Positions 10,839 to 20,934 are shown, numbered from the stretch's first letter. The stretch: DNA of 64,000 nt from Xenorhabdus nematophila ATCC 19061 (GCF_000252955.1 NC_014228.1:2457232-2521231); one strand, 5' to 3'. Notes: generated from the sequence alone by a model not told the origin. A program made the numbers and translations.

Positions 10839-11902
10839 GTGCACTCACCGCTAATGAGTTAGCTGATAAAATCAAACAAGGCGGGATTATTGAAAAAGTC
10901 AGTTTACAGGACATCTCACTCGCCGGGCTTGATTTATCCGGTGGAATTTTCAGAAACGTTGATTTCTCAGGTGTTGATTTTTCTCAGGCTGTCATCAAAG
11001 AAACTGTTTTTACTGAATGCCAGATAGAAGGGGCTGTTTTCAATTCTGTCACGCTTGAACAAAGCGTTTTTGAACAATGTTGTCTCACCCGCACAACCTT
11101 TAACAACAGCACATTGAAAGACAATGTATTCACTCAGTCTGTTTTAAACAACATCCGATTTGCTGAGACAAAACAAAACAATATCCAATTCTTATCCAGT
11201 TCTCTGCAATATGCTGATTTCAGCCACAGTCATCTTGATCGCGTGACATTTATTGATTCACCGATGGATCACATTAAATTCAGTCACAATCACTTCTTTC
11301 TGGTCACTTTTTTTCGTCTGGACTTACGTAAAGCCGATTTTTCTGCCAGTGAATTCATCAGGACGGTTTTTTTTGAATGTGATCTCCGTGGTCAGAATTA
11401 CCAAAAACAATCATTCAAAATGTGCCAGTTCACGCATAGCCGGCTTGAACACGTCAATTTCAGTCATGCAATATTAACCAATTGCAATTTCAAAGGGGCT
11501 GTTTTACAAGACGCTTTACTATCCAATGTCAATGCGACTCAGGCGTTATTTACCGACGCGAATTTAACCCGTGCCTGTTGTAAAGACAGCTTATTTGAGC
11601 AAGCCATTTTTATCGGAGCGTGTCTTGCATCTGCCGATTTCCGATACAGTCAATTTTCAATGGCAATCATGCACAAAGTCCAGGCAGAAAATGCCCAATT
11701 TACCGGCTGTGATATGCCTTATGCTGATCTTTCTTATGCAAATATCAACAACAGCGATTTTCGTACAGCCCGTTTTATGAGAACGCTTTTTCACCGTACC
11801 CAACAAATTGGAACCTGCTTTTCTGACCGCCACGGTATCCTGGAAAATGATCCTGAATTATTCGCTGCTGAAGCGTGGAGTATGCAACACAATAAGAGTT
11901 AA
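10835..11902 (+). CDS. Pentapeptide repeat protein, T6SS-associated
   Basis: A 355-aa protein made almost entirely of pentapeptide repeats (for example LAGLDLSGGIFRNVDFSGVDF) after a short N-terminal segment. It is expected to fold as one long quadrilateral beta-helix. It overlaps the upstream DUF2169/pentapeptide gene by four bases (ATGA) and lies 14 bases before the DUF3540 gene, so it belongs to the same cassette. Repeats are similar in style to those of its upstream neighbour, consistent with splitting or duplication of one ancestral gene. Function unknown; a structural spike or cargo-adaptor role is inferred only from context. Confidence 0.85.
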   Translation: MSALTANELADKIKQGGIIEKVSLQDISLAGLDLSGGIFRNVDFSGVDFSQAVIKETVFTECQIEGAVFNSVTLEQSVFEQCCLTRTTFNNSTLKDNVFTQSVLNNIRFAETKQNNIQFLSSSLQYADFSHSHLDRVTFIDSPMDHIKFSHNHFFLVTFFRLDLRKADFSASEFIRTVFFECDLRGQNYQKQSFKMCQFTHSRLEHVNFSHAILTNCNFKGAVLQDALLSNVNATQALFTDANLTRACCKDSLFEQAIFIGACLASADFRYSQFSMAIMHKVQAENAQFTGCDMPYADLSYANINNSDFRTARFMRTLFHRTQQIGTCFSDRHGILENDPELFAAEAWSMQHNKS

Positions 11903-11916
11903 CCGGGAGAATCATC

Positions 11917-12537
11917 ATGACCAAACCTGCTTATGCGCTTTCCTCATACCCCCTTACGACCGAGCCATTACAACAAATTACCGGACAGATCATCAGCATT
12001 CATCAGGATGGCAGCCTGATGGCAGAAAGTCAGCATAACCGGGGCTGGCATTGCCGACGCGCAGCCAGTTGTTTATTGGCGCCAGAGCTGGGTGATACTG
12101 TACTGATTACAAAAGTCGAGAATCAACTCTGGGTTTTAGCCATATTAGAACGGGCTGAACAACAACATCCCGCAGAGATCCACGTTCCCGGTGATCTGAC
12201 TATCACCTCTCTCGGCAACCTGAGCATGAATAGTAACGGATTGAATATCAGGGCAAATACCGGAAACTGCCATATCAGTGAAATGCAGTACAGCGGAGAA
12301 TCAGTCTCTGCATGGGTATCCGTCACCCGACTGGTGGGCAATCAGTTTGAATCTCTCTGGCAAACTGTCACACAACTGAGCAACCGGTTATTTCGCCACA
12401 CCGTACAAACCGAGAAAGTTCATGCCGGACAGTTGGATATGCAGGCGGAAAACTATGCACGATTACATGCCCGGCAGACTATCGTCACCGCAAAAGCCAT
12501 GACCAAAATTGATGCTGAACAGATCCATATCGGCTGA
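11917..12537 (+). CDS. DUF3540-family T6SS-associated protein
   Basis: A 206-aa protein with an N-terminal beta-rich part (TGQIISIHQDGSLMAESQ, then GDTVLITKVENQLWVLAIL). A beta-strand segment around residues 85-120 recalls the VgrG needle, and the C-terminal part contains a helix. The pattern matches what I know of DUF3540, found between DUF2169/pentapeptide genes and DUF4150 genes in T6SS clusters. gggaga precedes the ATG. Its role is not established; the OB-like start and gp5C-like strands suggest it may extend or adapt the spike, which is inference. Confidence 0.75.
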   Translation: MTKPAYALSSYPLTTEPLQQITGQIISIHQDGSLMAESQHNRGWHCRRAASCLLAPELGDTVLITKVENQLWVLAILERAEQQHPAEIHVPGDLTITSLGNLSMNSNGLNIRANTGNCHISEMQYSGESVSAWVSVTRLVGNQFESLWQTVTQLSNRLFRHTVQTEKVHAGQLDMQAENYARLHARQTIVTAKAMTKIDAEQIHIG

Positions 12538-12544
12538 GGAGAAA

Positions 12545-12940
12545 ATGATGTTTGCCAATACACAAAGCGGCGGGATGGATATGGCCACACCCGATATTTG
12601 CCTGACCCCTATGCCCTTTCCCGTACCCGTGCCTTATCCCAATACCGCACAAGGCGCTACGGGCATCAGCAACGCAATGAATATTCTGTTTATGGGGTGT
12701 CCGGCGCATAATTTAGCGACCTCGATACCCATGACAACGGGAGACAATGCCGGTGTCAGTCTTGGTGTGGCTTCCGGCATGGTAATGGGACCCTCCCGCC
12801 ATACTATGGGGGCCAACTCAGTCCTGATTAAAGGGACGCCTGCAACCCGGTTATCGAGTTGCACGATGCAGAATTCAACCAATGCAGTCGGTTCCCGCAT
12901 TGTACCCAGTCAGACAAAGGTGCTTATCTCCGCCGCCTGA
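12545..12940 (+). CDS. DUF4150 PAAR-like spike-tip protein
   Basis: A 131-aa protein beginning MMFANTQSGGMDMATPDIC. DUF4150 marks include the opening ANTQ..GMDMATPDIC, PFPVPYPN-type proline-rich segments and PAHNLATSIPMTTGDNAG. DUF4150 proteins resemble PAAR and are expected to sharpen the VgrG tip and carry effectors. The frame is open to 12509, but gaggag at 12536-12541, overlapping the DUF3540 stop, fixes the start at 12545 (or 12548). It is a stand-alone domain with no C-terminal toxin fusion, so any effector must bind non-covalently or be encoded elsewhere. Confidence 0.85.
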   Translation: MMFANTQSGGMDMATPDICLTPMPFPVPVPYPNTAQGATGISNAMNILFMGCPAHNLATSIPMTTGDNAGVSLGVASGMVMGPSRHTMGANSVLIKGTPATRLSSCTMQNSTNAVGSRIVPSQTKVLISAA

Positions 12941-12982
12941 AAGACGACGAGGATACAAACCATCAGTAATCTCTCGATCACG

Positions 12983-13579
12983 TTGGCGAACATGATGACA
13001 CCACAACGCCTTGCGCAGAGAACAAAAACCGCAATCGATGGGTTACCTTCAATCGGAAGGTTACTTCCGGGGATATTCCTGTTAACGCTTCTGATCACTG
13101 TCACAGGTTGTTCATCACAGGAAAAAAAACCACCGCCCTATAAAATCATCTTCGATATTGCGGCTAAGGTGAATGATTCCGCGCCACTGAAAATGCACGT
13201 CATTTTATTAAAGTCAGGTGAAGAATTTATGTCTGCTGATTTCTTTTCACTGCGGGAGAAAGCGCAGAATGTGTTAGATGATAAATTAATTAACGAAGAT
13301 CCATTTTTTATCCGGCCTGCGCAAACTGTCTATTGTTTATCAGAAAAAAACCAACCAGACGCTAACTATATCGGCATTATCGCTGAATATAATCAATTAA
13401 ACGGAAAGAAATGGCGCCTGTTATTTCCCGTTCCTACAGCCGAAAAACCCGCTTTTTATGAATTCTGGCGTTCTTCTCCGGATGAACTCCCTGTGTGCGT
13501 TAAAGTCACTCACAACGGTCTGAGTTTCACCAAAGAGTGTCACTTAAGTTGTCCTGCTGGAGCCGAAGAAAAACCATGA
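12983..13579 (+). CDS. tssJ: T6SS outer-membrane lipoprotein TssJ
   Basis: Outer-membrane lipoprotein that contacts TssM in the periplasm and anchors the T6SS membrane complex. An N-terminal hydrophobic segment (LLPGIFLLTLLITVTG) ends in a lipobox, TVTGC, whose Cys would be lipidated; codon 13109-13111. The mature part has the transthyretin-like beta pattern of SciN/TssJ with KMHVILLKSGEEF. The start is unsure: TTG at 12983 or ATG at 12992 or 12995, none with a strong Shine-Dalgarno. A start nearer the hydrophobic stretch would make a more usual signal peptide. Its stop overlaps the tssK start (ATGA). Confidence 0.88.
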   Translation: MANMMTPQRLAQRTKTAIDGLPSIGRLLPGIFLLTLLITVTGCSSQEKKPPPYKIIFDIAAKVNDSAPLKMHVILLKSGEEFMSADFFSLREKAQNVLDDKLINEDPFFIRPAQTVYCLSEKNQPDANYIGIIAEYNQLNGKKWRLLFPVPTAEKPAFYEFWRSSPDELPVCVKVTHNGLSFTKECHLSCPAGAEEKP

Positions 13580-14919
13580 ATAGATCAGGAAAAGTTATCT
13601 GGACAGAGGGTATGTTTTTGCGCCCCCATCATTTCCAACAGGCGGAAAACTATTTAGAAGCCTACACACGTGACTGGGGAATAGCGCAAGCCTCTTACTA
13701 TTGGGGGTTTTTGACACTCGAACTGGATCAAGAATCACTCAATCAAAGTAAAATAAAACTTTACTCAGCCAGCGGCATTTTCCCTGACGGAACCCCATTC
13801 AGTTTTGATGCGGCTCATGCACCTACGCCTTTGCAGCTCACTGAAAATCACTCAAATACTAACATCGTCCTGGCTCTGCCAACGTTCCGGCGAGGAAAAG
13901 AAGACGTCATTTTCAGTGAAAAAAACGACTCTTTGGCACGTTTTATCAGCTTTGAAGCTGAAGTCCATGACTTTAACGCTATGTCAGTCGGGAATGCCGC
14001 AATACAATTCGGCAAAATGCGTTTACGCCTGATGCCGGAATCAGATTTAACCCCGGAATGGACCGCATTGAACATCACACAGGTTGTGAACAGAACGAAT
14101 GATAACAAACTCCATCTTGATCCTTCATTTATTCCGCCCTTACTCAACTGTCGCGCAAATCCGCAGATAATCGGTTTTATCAGTGACATACAGGGCTTAC
14201 TGGAACAGCGACGCCAGCAAATCAGCCAACGTTTATTACAGTTAGGGCGTTATAATGATTCTGAAATCATGGATTTCCTCTTGCTGTCACTTTTAAACCG
14301 TTACAGCGGTCAAGTGAATCATATGCAGAACCTGTCATTACTGCACCCTGAACGGTTATTTAGTGACTGGCTGCAATTTGCTACAGAACTGGCGACATTT
14401 TCCCCGAATCGTCTACCCGAAGATAAGCTACCGCTTTATGATCATGATAATTTGACCCAGTGTTTCAACCGACTTATGTTCCAACTGCGTCAGGGGCTAT
14501 CCATCATTCTGGAAGAACAAGCGATTCAGCTACCCTTAACGGAATATTCTCATGGCTTGAACATCGCAACCTTACCCGATGCCAACATGATACATCTGTT
14601 CAGCTTTATTCTGGCGGTTCATGCTGATATTGCCAATGACCTGTTAATGAGTAAGTTCCCGGCTCAGATGAAAATTTCCCCGGTTGACCGCATACGTGAA
14701 TTGGTTCAATTGCAATTGCCGGGTATTTCACTGCGGGCAATGCCATCCATTCCCAGACAAATTCCCTGGCATTCAGGTTATGTTTATTTCGAATTAGAAA
14801 AAGAGGGGGAACTGTGGAAACAGATGGAAAAATCCGGCGGCTTTGCATTGCATCTGGCAGGTGAGTTTCCGGGCCTGAACATCGAGTTCTGGGCTGTCCG
14901 CAATCAGGAAAAAACGTAA
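13576..14919 (+). CDS. tssK: T6SS baseplate-membrane adaptor TssK
   Basis: Cytoplasmic trimeric adaptor linking the baseplate (TssEFG/VgrG) to TssL/TssM. The 447-aa protein begins MNRSGKVIWTEGMFLRPHHFQQ; the WxEGMFLxPQHFQ-like opening is the family signature. The frame is open upstream, but this ATG gives the canonical N-terminus and overlaps the tssJ stop by ATGA, indicating translational coupling. tssL follows within a few bases. Length is usual for the family. Confidence 0.96.
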   Translation: MNRSGKVIWTEGMFLRPHHFQQAENYLEAYTRDWGIAQASYYWGFLTLELDQESLNQSKIKLYSASGIFPDGTPFSFDAAHAPTPLQLTENHSNTNIVLALPTFRRGKEDVIFSEKNDSLARFISFEAEVHDFNAMSVGNAAIQFGKMRLRLMPESDLTPEWTALNITQVVNRTNDNKLHLDPSFIPPLLNCRANPQIIGFISDIQGLLEQRRQQISQRLLQLGRYNDSEIMDFLLLSLLNRYSGQVNHMQNLSLLHPERLFSDWLQFATELATFSPNRLPEDKLPLYDHDNLTQCFNRLMFQLRQGLSIILEEQAIQLPLTEYSHGLNIATLPDANMIHLFSFILAVHADIANDLLMSKFPAQMKISPVDRIRELVQLQLPGISLRAMPSIPRQIPWHSGYVYFELEKEGELWKQMEKSGGFALHLAGEFPGLNIEFWAVRNQEKT

Positions 14920-14932
14920 GGTGACGTCGCCA

Positions 14933-16153
14933 ATGATGCAAGAAGAACACAAAACCGCATACCGTACTCCTGTTGATGAAGCGATGTGTAATCCATTGGT
15001 TTCTGCCGCAAATCCACTGCTGAATACGATTCCCCAGATCCGGCACTCTACCGTTCACCCTGACCCGACAGAGTTACGACAAAAGCTGATCAACGAAATC
15101 AGGCAGTTTGAAGTGGTATGCCAGCAAGCCAAACTGCCTTATGAGGTGATAATTGCAGCACGCTACTGTTTATGTACTGCACTGGACGAAGCGGCTTCAC
15201 TCACTCCCTGGGGGCTTCGCAGCGTTTGGTCCGGCAGCGGATTGTTAGTCACATTTCATAATGAAACCTGGGGAGGCGAAAAATTCTTCCAATTATTGGC
15301 CAAATTATCGCAAAATCCCCAAGAGAACCTGTTTCTGTTAGAACTCATTTACTTCTGTCTGCTGCTTGGATTTGAAGGACGCTATCGTGTGATTGATAAC
15401 GGCCGTTCCCAGTTAGAAACCGTAAAACAACGCCTGTATCAGTTAATACGTTCAATTCGGGGCAGTCATTCTGTTGAGTTATCACCCAAAGTACAAACGA
15501 TCACAATGCCGAATAAATCTTGGCATTTTTCCTTACCGACGTGGGTTATTGCAACCGTATTAAGCCTTTTGGTGTGTGCTCTGTATATCAGCCTGAATTC
15601 AAAATTGGATAGCATAATCAATCCTGTTCTGGCAAAAATCTATCAAACGAACTTACCTGATTTATCCGTTAACAATCAGGTAATCCCCCCAACACCGCCG
15701 GTATTAAAACTACAAAGTCTATTAAAGGATGAAATAGAAGCCGGGTTATTAACGGTCACCGACATGTCAGACAGAAGCATCATTGTTCTGAAAGGTGATG
15801 GATTATTCAAAAGCAGCGCAATTCAGATCAAAAGCCGTTATTCAGCGATTATCAAGCATATTGCAGAAGCACTGAATAGTCTCCAGGGCAATATCCTCGT
15901 CGTAGGGTATACCGATAATATACCGGTTTCTTCCCGTCGCTCACATTTTTTATCTAATTATGCGTTATCACTGGCGAGAGCCAAATCAGTACAAAGGGAA
16001 CTGCAACGCTATCTGAATCAACCAGAAAGGGTCAGTGCTGAGGGAAAAGGGGCAGAAAATCCTATCGCGCCAAATGATACTCGCAGCAATCGGGCTAAAA
16101 ACAGACGCGTTGAAATCACGCTTTTAGTTTCTCCGGTAAATCAAACGATGTAA
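14933..16153 (+). CDS. tssL: T6SS inner-membrane protein TssL with C-terminal OmpA-like domain
   Basis: A DotU-type inner-membrane protein about 406 aa long. The N-terminal cytoplasmic domain (from NPLVSAANPLLN through ALDEAASLTPWG) is followed by one transmembrane helix (WVIATVLSLLVCALYI). A periplasmic OmpA/MotB-type peptidoglycan-binding domain ends the protein, with GYTDNIPV and NRAKNRRVEI motifs. This is an extended TssL, so wall anchoring is built in and no separate TagL is required. An in-frame GTG at 14921 would add four residues; the ATG at 14933 is preferred because aaggtga lies at a good distance. Confidence 0.94.
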   Translation: MMQEEHKTAYRTPVDEAMCNPLVSAANPLLNTIPQIRHSTVHPDPTELRQKLINEIRQFEVVCQQAKLPYEVIIAARYCLCTALDEAASLTPWGLRSVWSGSGLLVTFHNETWGGEKFFQLLAKLSQNPQENLFLLELIYFCLLLGFEGRYRVIDNGRSQLETVKQRLYQLIRSIRGSHSVELSPKVQTITMPNKSWHFSLPTWVIATVLSLLVCALYISLNSKLDSIINPVLAKIYQTNLPDLSVNNQVIPPTPPVLKLQSLLKDEIEAGLLTVTDMSDRSIIVLKGDGLFKSSAIQIKSRYSAIIKHIAEALNSLQGNILVVGYTDNIPVSSRRSHFLSNYALSLARAKSVQRELQRYLNQPERVSAEGKGAENPIAPNDTRSNRAKNRRVEITLLVSPVNQTM

Positions 16154-16165
16154 GGAAAAGAATAC

Positions 16166-19100
16166 ATGCTGAATGCACTCCTTTCTATCATCACCAGCCG
16201 ATTGTTATGGAGTTTTCTTGGAATAACGATTATTTCTGTGATTATCTGGTTTTTGGGCCCCATTATTTCTGTCGGTAATATCGTCCCTTTAAAATCAATG
16301 ACGATACGCATCATTACGATTATTTTTCTCTTGATAATATGGATCTTAACCAAATTAGCCCCTCGGCTGTACAGATTATGGCTCAATAAAAAGCTGGAAA
16401 ATCAATTAAAAATTGATCGGGACGGGAAAACAGAAACGAAAAAAAATGAACAGTACATTGTATTGGAAAAACGTTTTTCTGATGCGGCAATGTTATTGAA
16501 AAAAGCCTATTTTTCCGGTTGGTTCAATAAGAATAAGCCTCGCTGGACAAACGTGTTCAGCCGCCAATATATTTATCAATTACCTTGGTATCTTGTTATC
16601 GGGGCACCCAATTCAGGTAAAACAACCGCTCTGGCAAATTCTGGCTTACACTTTTCCCTGGCGGATTATCTTGGAAAACCCGTATTTTACAATAAACACG
16701 TGAAGGATGACTTTAATTGGTGGTTTACTAATCATACCGTTTTCCTTGATACCGCTGGACGATATACCACCCAAAATAGTTCACACCATCAAGATACCCG
16801 CGAATGGAAAAAATTTATTCAGTTGTTGAAAAAATACCGCGCCCGCCAGCCAATCAATGGGATCATCATGACGATCAGTGTGGAAGACTTACTGAATCCG
16901 TCAGCCGAAGCCCGGGATAAACAAGCGTATACCCTGAGTGAACGTTTATCAGAATTACATGAACAACTTAAGATACAAATCCCTATTTACCTCTTAATCA
17001 CCAAAAGTGATTTATTAAAAGGATTTACCGCGTATTTCAGCCATTTTGACAAAATATCACGTGAACAAATCTGGGGATTTAATTTCCCGTGGGAAAATAA
17101 GCAGCGATATAACCTGAATGAAATCTTTGAGCAACAATATAACGAACTGCAACTGCGACTCAATGCTGAATTACCCTATATTCTTTTAAACGGACACCAC
17201 TCCCGCCAGTGTGCTGAAAGTTATCTTTTCCCGCAAGAGGTCGCCTCCTTGCGTACACGCCTTGCACAATATCTTGATATCATATTCACACGATCAGGAT
17301 TTGGAAGACCCGGTTATCCACGGGGATTGTATTTCACCAGTGGAACACAAGAAGGAAAGCCATTTGATAATGTCATGGCACACTTTAACCTGAAATTTAA
17401 ATTACCAACGGATAACGATAGCCACTCAATGTCATGGAGAAATGAGAATGAAATATCCTCTTCTCCTCCTGCCAGTCAGGCTTATTTTCTGAAGAGTTTA
17501 CTGGGAAATATCTTTCATGAAGCCGGAATTGCCAGTTATAACCGTTGGTGGATATACCGGAAACGCCTGCTGGATGGAATAGGCTATCTTAGCCTGATAG
17601 CAATATTAGTCTTTGTCAGCAATTTATTTTTAACCAGTTACACCAACAACAAAAATTACCTGACGGAAGTTCAGGCTAAAATTCCGCTGCTTATCCAACA
17701 AGGAGATGAATTAAAGAAAAGCGCCGGAGATATTTATGCCCTGCTGCCTTTTTTAAATAATTTAGCCCATCTGGATAAGAGCCTGAACTTTTCTTTAGAT
17801 AATCCACCCCTATCTTATCGTATGGGGCTATACAGTGGTGAACAAATCAGCGGGGCAAGTCAATCTTTATACCGAAAAGCATTGCAGACTTTGTTGCTGC
17901 CACAAGTGGTAAAGCTAATCACTCATCAACTGTATCATGACAACGGGGATGATATAGAAGGAACCTACAATACGCTGAAAGCGTACCAAATGTTATATCA
18001 GCCTGAATATTATGAGGGTAAGTTTCTTCATAACTGGGTAATGCAATACCTGAAAGGCGATTTAGGTACAGATATTACTCAAAAACAGTTGCAACAAATT
18101 AATCAGCACCTCAGCCAATTATTAGATAACCAGGTTGTGACATCACCGTTTATTCGTGACAATAATCTGATTAAACAAAAACAGGCGTTAATCAGCAAAA
18201 TTCCACCCGCCAAACGCGCCTATCACTATTTAAAAAATAAATTACTGAATGATCCCGATTTAGCACCGGTGAATTTGGATACCCTTGCCGGTCCCCAGGC
18301 TGAATTGGTTTTCTCAAATATTAATGGAACCGCCTTCACCGACAGCATACCGGGCATGTTTACGCCCGCCGGTTATCAAAAAGGGATTAATAAAAACCTC
18401 AACACGTTTCTTACCACATTATATTCGCAGGACAGTTGGGTACTTGGTCCCTATGTAAGGAAGCTGACCATCAATGAAATCAGATCTTTTGTTAAGCAGC
18501 TCTATATCAATGATTACATCTCTCAATGGGACCAATTTCTGCTCAATATCCGTTTGAATAATATCGACAATCTGGAACAACGAATGCGGACCGCGCGTTT
18601 ATTGTCATCGTCTGATTCACCCTTGCGTACCCTTCTGATTAATACCAGTAAAAATGTCACCCTGAATAATGGCATACTGAATAAAAATAGTGCGGCGGCC
18701 AAACAATTCATTCCCAAACAAATATTGTCAGATAATCAGCAAAACACACCAGAACAGGAACTCGAAAAACATTTTGCCCAAATGACTGCATTGGCAAAAA
18801 CCACAAAGGGAAAAAACAATCAAAATATCCCTTTTGATGAGACGTTGAAAAACATAGGTGATTTGTATCAGTACCTCACTGACGTACAGAATGCCATCAG
18901 AACTGGTATGCCTTTTCCGCCCAATAATATTATCACTCAGCTACAGACAACATCTGAACTTCTGCCAATGCCGTTCAACAGCATTATTGCTTCGCTGGCG
19001 GTCGGAGCCAGCAGCGATACTCAGCTTAGTGATGTGAAAAATGTGGCTAAACACCTCAGTGCAGAAGTCGGCGTTTTTTGTCATCAGGCGATTGCCAACC

Positions 19101-19774
19101 GCTACCCACTGACACCGAAAGCACGCACTGATATCAAACCTGATGATATGGCAAGAATGTTCACCCCGGAAACCGGTTTAATGGACATGTTTTTCCAGAA
19201 GAACTTAGCGAAGAACGTCGATACCACTACGCAAAAATGGCAGTTCATGCCCGGCATTGATGGTCAGCCAATCCTTGAAGGAGAGACATTGCTCAAGCCC
19301 TTCCAACAAGCACTAATTATCAGCCATGCTTTATTTTCCGGCGGAACACCCACACCGTCATTCCATGTCATGGTTTACCCAATCAGCATGGATAACAACA
19401 TATTAAACATGATACTGGATATAGACGGGCAGAAATTGCAATACAGTCACGGGCCAAAACGTTCACAGCTCATCAGTTGGCCAGGCTCGGGCAAAACCAA
19501 TCAGGTTAACATCCAGCTAAATTTAAGCGATGGCACAACCGCCAGTTTATCAACTTCAGGTTTCTGGGCACTCAACCGACTGCTGGATCACGCACAACAG
19601 CTCTACCACAATGGCGACACCGATGATTCTGCTTATGCTGATGAGACAGGCCTGAAAGCAATTTTCAATATCAGGGGCCACACCGTCTCTTTAGGTTTTA
19701 CGCCCAGTAGTGTTTTCAGCCCCTTTAACCTCCCTTCTTTCTCGTGCCCGAGTGAGAAGATCTTGACCCTATAA
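16166..19774 (+). CDS. tssM: T6SS inner-membrane protein TssM (IcmF)
   Basis: A 1202-aa inner-membrane scaffold spanning the periplasm and contacting TssJ and TssL. Two hydrophobic helices lie near residues 15-35 and 45-65. A cytoplasmic NTPase-like domain follows, with Walker A GAPNSGKTT from residue 146 and a downstream DTAGRY. A third transmembrane helix lies near 470-490, then a long periplasmic part ending in a beta-rich C-terminus. Walker A is intact, so this is the nucleotide-binding type. aaggaa precedes the ATG. Follows tssL and precedes tssA. Confidence 0.97.
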   Translation: MLNALLSIITSRLLWSFLGITIISVIIWFLGPIISVGNIVPLKSMTIRIITIIFLLIIWILTKLAPRLYRLWLNKKLENQLKIDRDGKTETKKNEQYIVLEKRFSDAAMLLKKAYFSGWFNKNKPRWTNVFSRQYIYQLPWYLVIGAPNSGKTTALANSGLHFSLADYLGKPVFYNKHVKDDFNWWFTNHTVFLDTAGRYTTQNSSHHQDTREWKKFIQLLKKYRARQPINGIIMTISVEDLLNPSAEARDKQAYTLSERLSELHEQLKIQIPIYLLITKSDLLKGFTAYFSHFDKISREQIWGFNFPWENKQRYNLNEIFEQQYNELQLRLNAELPYILLNGHHSRQCAESYLFPQEVASLRTRLAQYLDIIFTRSGFGRPGYPRGLYFTSGTQEGKPFDNVMAHFNLKFKLPTDNDSHSMSWRNENEISSSPPASQAYFLKSLLGNIFHEAGIASYNRWWIYRKRLLDGIGYLSLIAILVFVSNLFLTSYTNNKNYLTEVQAKIPLLIQQGDELKKSAGDIYALLPFLNNLAHLDKSLNFSLDNPPLSYRMGLYSGEQISGASQSLYRKALQTLLLPQVVKLITHQLYHDNGDDIEGTYNTLKAYQMLYQPEYYEGKFLHNWVMQYLKGDLGTDITQKQLQQINQHLSQLLDNQVVTSPFIRDNNLIKQKQALISKIPPAKRAYHYLKNKLLNDPDLAPVNLDTLAGPQAELVFSNINGTAFTDSIPGMFTPAGYQKGINKNLNTFLTTLYSQDSWVLGPYVRKLTINEIRSFVKQLYINDYISQWDQFLLNIRLNNIDNLEQRMRTARLLSSSDSPLRTLLINTSKNVTLNNGILNKNSAAAKQFIPKQILSDNQQNTPEQELEKHFAQMTALAKTTKGKNNQNIPFDETLKNIGDLYQYLTDVQNAIRTGMPFPPNNIITQLQTTSELLPMPFNSIIASLAVGASSDTQLSDVKNVAKHLSAEVGVFCHQAIANRYPLTPKARTDIKPDDMARMFTPETGLMDMFFQKNLAKNVDTTTQKWQFMPGIDGQPILEGETLLKPFQQALIISHALFSGGTPTPSFHVMVYPISMDNNILNMILDIDGQKLQYSHGPKRSQLISWPGSGKTNQVNIQLNLSDGTTASLSTSGFWALNRLLDHAQQLYHNGDTDDSAYADETGLKAIFNIRGHTVSLGFTPSSVFSPFNLPSFSCPSEKILTL

Positions 19775-19804
19775 CCACTCAATTCAGGATGAACGGAAAC
19801 TATC

Positions 19805-20851
19805 ATGAATATTGATGAGTTACTGACGCCAATCAGTGCCGAATATGCCTGCGGAGAAAATCTGGAATACGATGACGAATTTCTGGCATTAGAACAGGCG
19901 ATAATCGAAAAACCAGAAAAACAGTTTGGTGATGTCATCATCCCGGCCGAACCTCCCCATTGGGGAGAGGTGGAAAAACACGCTATTCACCTGTTCTCCC
20001 GTACCAAAGATTTGAATGTCATCATAGCGCTGATGCAGGCATGGATAAATTTACGCGGATTATCGGGTTATGCTGATGGTTTGTACTTACTCCGCCAAAC
20101 GCTGGAACGTTATTGGACAGAGGTGTGGCCCAGACTGGAGTTTGATGGTTCGTATGACCTTTTACGGCGTTTAAACACGTTGGCCGCGATTGAAGACAAC
20201 TCACCCTGTACGATAAAAGCCCAGAATTCTCTTTTACTAAAAAGTGCTTCAAGCGAACTGACATTACAGGAAGCGTATTCACTGCTGAGTGGCTCAGTCA
20301 CCAATATTAGCAGTTATACCGGCGGGCGCCCCAGATTAATCAACGAGTTGAAACAAAAATCAGCCAGTCCTGAAATGCTGATCATCATGACTATCCGTGA
20401 TCATCTTACTGCCCTGATTGAGATAATTTGCCATCATTTATCCAACAGCCATATGCCCGAACTGCCACAGTTTCTGAAACAACTGGATACAATTATTAAA
20501 TTTTGTACCACTCCTGACTCAGAAACCGCGAAGGAAAAAAACCCGGAATTACTTGATTCAGCATCGTCGGATACACAAGGCGCTTCAATGGAGCAACAAA
20601 CCTCAGAAGAAAGCGTACTTTTCCATTGGCAATCCGTTGAGGTCAATCATCGTGATGAAGCACACATCTTATTAGAAAAAGCCAAAGCCTATTTTCTTAA
20701 ACACGAACCCAGCCACCCGGCGCCACTCATGATTAGTCGCATTCAACAGCTCATTGATCGTGATTTCATGACGATTATTCAAGATCTTGCACCAGAAGGA
20801 TTAAACCAGCTAGAAATCATTTTTGGTCACCCACATCATTCTGATATTTGA
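19805..20851 (+). CDS. tssA: T6SS cap/assembly protein TssA
   Basis: A 348-aa cytoplasmic protein with an ImpA-type N-terminal domain: MNIDELLTPISAEYACGENLEYDDEF is the family start, and LNVIIALMQAWINLRGLSGYADGL is the helical core. The C-terminus ends in MISRIQQLIDRDFMTIIQDL, like short TssA proteins. TssA helps prime and cap the growing sheath-tube. It is the last gene of the first T6SS block: 177 bases with a hairpin separate it from tssB. Confidence 0.92.
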   Translation: MNIDELLTPISAEYACGENLEYDDEFLALEQAIIEKPEKQFGDVIIPAEPPHWGEVEKHAIHLFSRTKDLNVIIALMQAWINLRGLSGYADGLYLLRQTLERYWTEVWPRLEFDGSYDLLRRLNTLAAIEDNSPCTIKAQNSLLLKSASSELTLQEAYSLLSGSVTNISSYTGGRPRLINELKQKSASPEMLIIMTIRDHLTALIEIICHHLSNSHMPELPQFLKQLDTIIKFCTTPDSETAKEKNPELLDSASSDTQGASMEQQTSEESVLFHWQSVEVNHRDEAHILLEKAKAYFLKHEPSHPAPLMISRIQQLIDRDFMTIIQDLAPEGLNQLEIIFGHPHHSDI

Positions 20852-20906
20852 TTGTTTACCCACACATCTCTTATATCCCATCAACTAAACCACAGTTTGA
20901 AAGCCT

Positions 20907-20934
20907 TACCCTGCGTTTTTCAAGATGCAGGGTA
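20907..20934. terminator. Hairpin between tssA and tssB
   Basis: TACCCTGC pairs perfectly with GCAGGGTA across a 12-base loop. It is followed by taaaaga rather than a T-run, so it is a weak terminator or an mRNA processing/stabilising structure. It divides the locus into vgrG-to-tssA and tssB-to-clpV halves, which may be separately transcribed. Confidence 0.4.

Noticed and set aside
12485..12900. Minus-strand frames over the DUF4150 gene
   Set aside because: Antisense to a well supported PAAR-like gene; no ribosome site.
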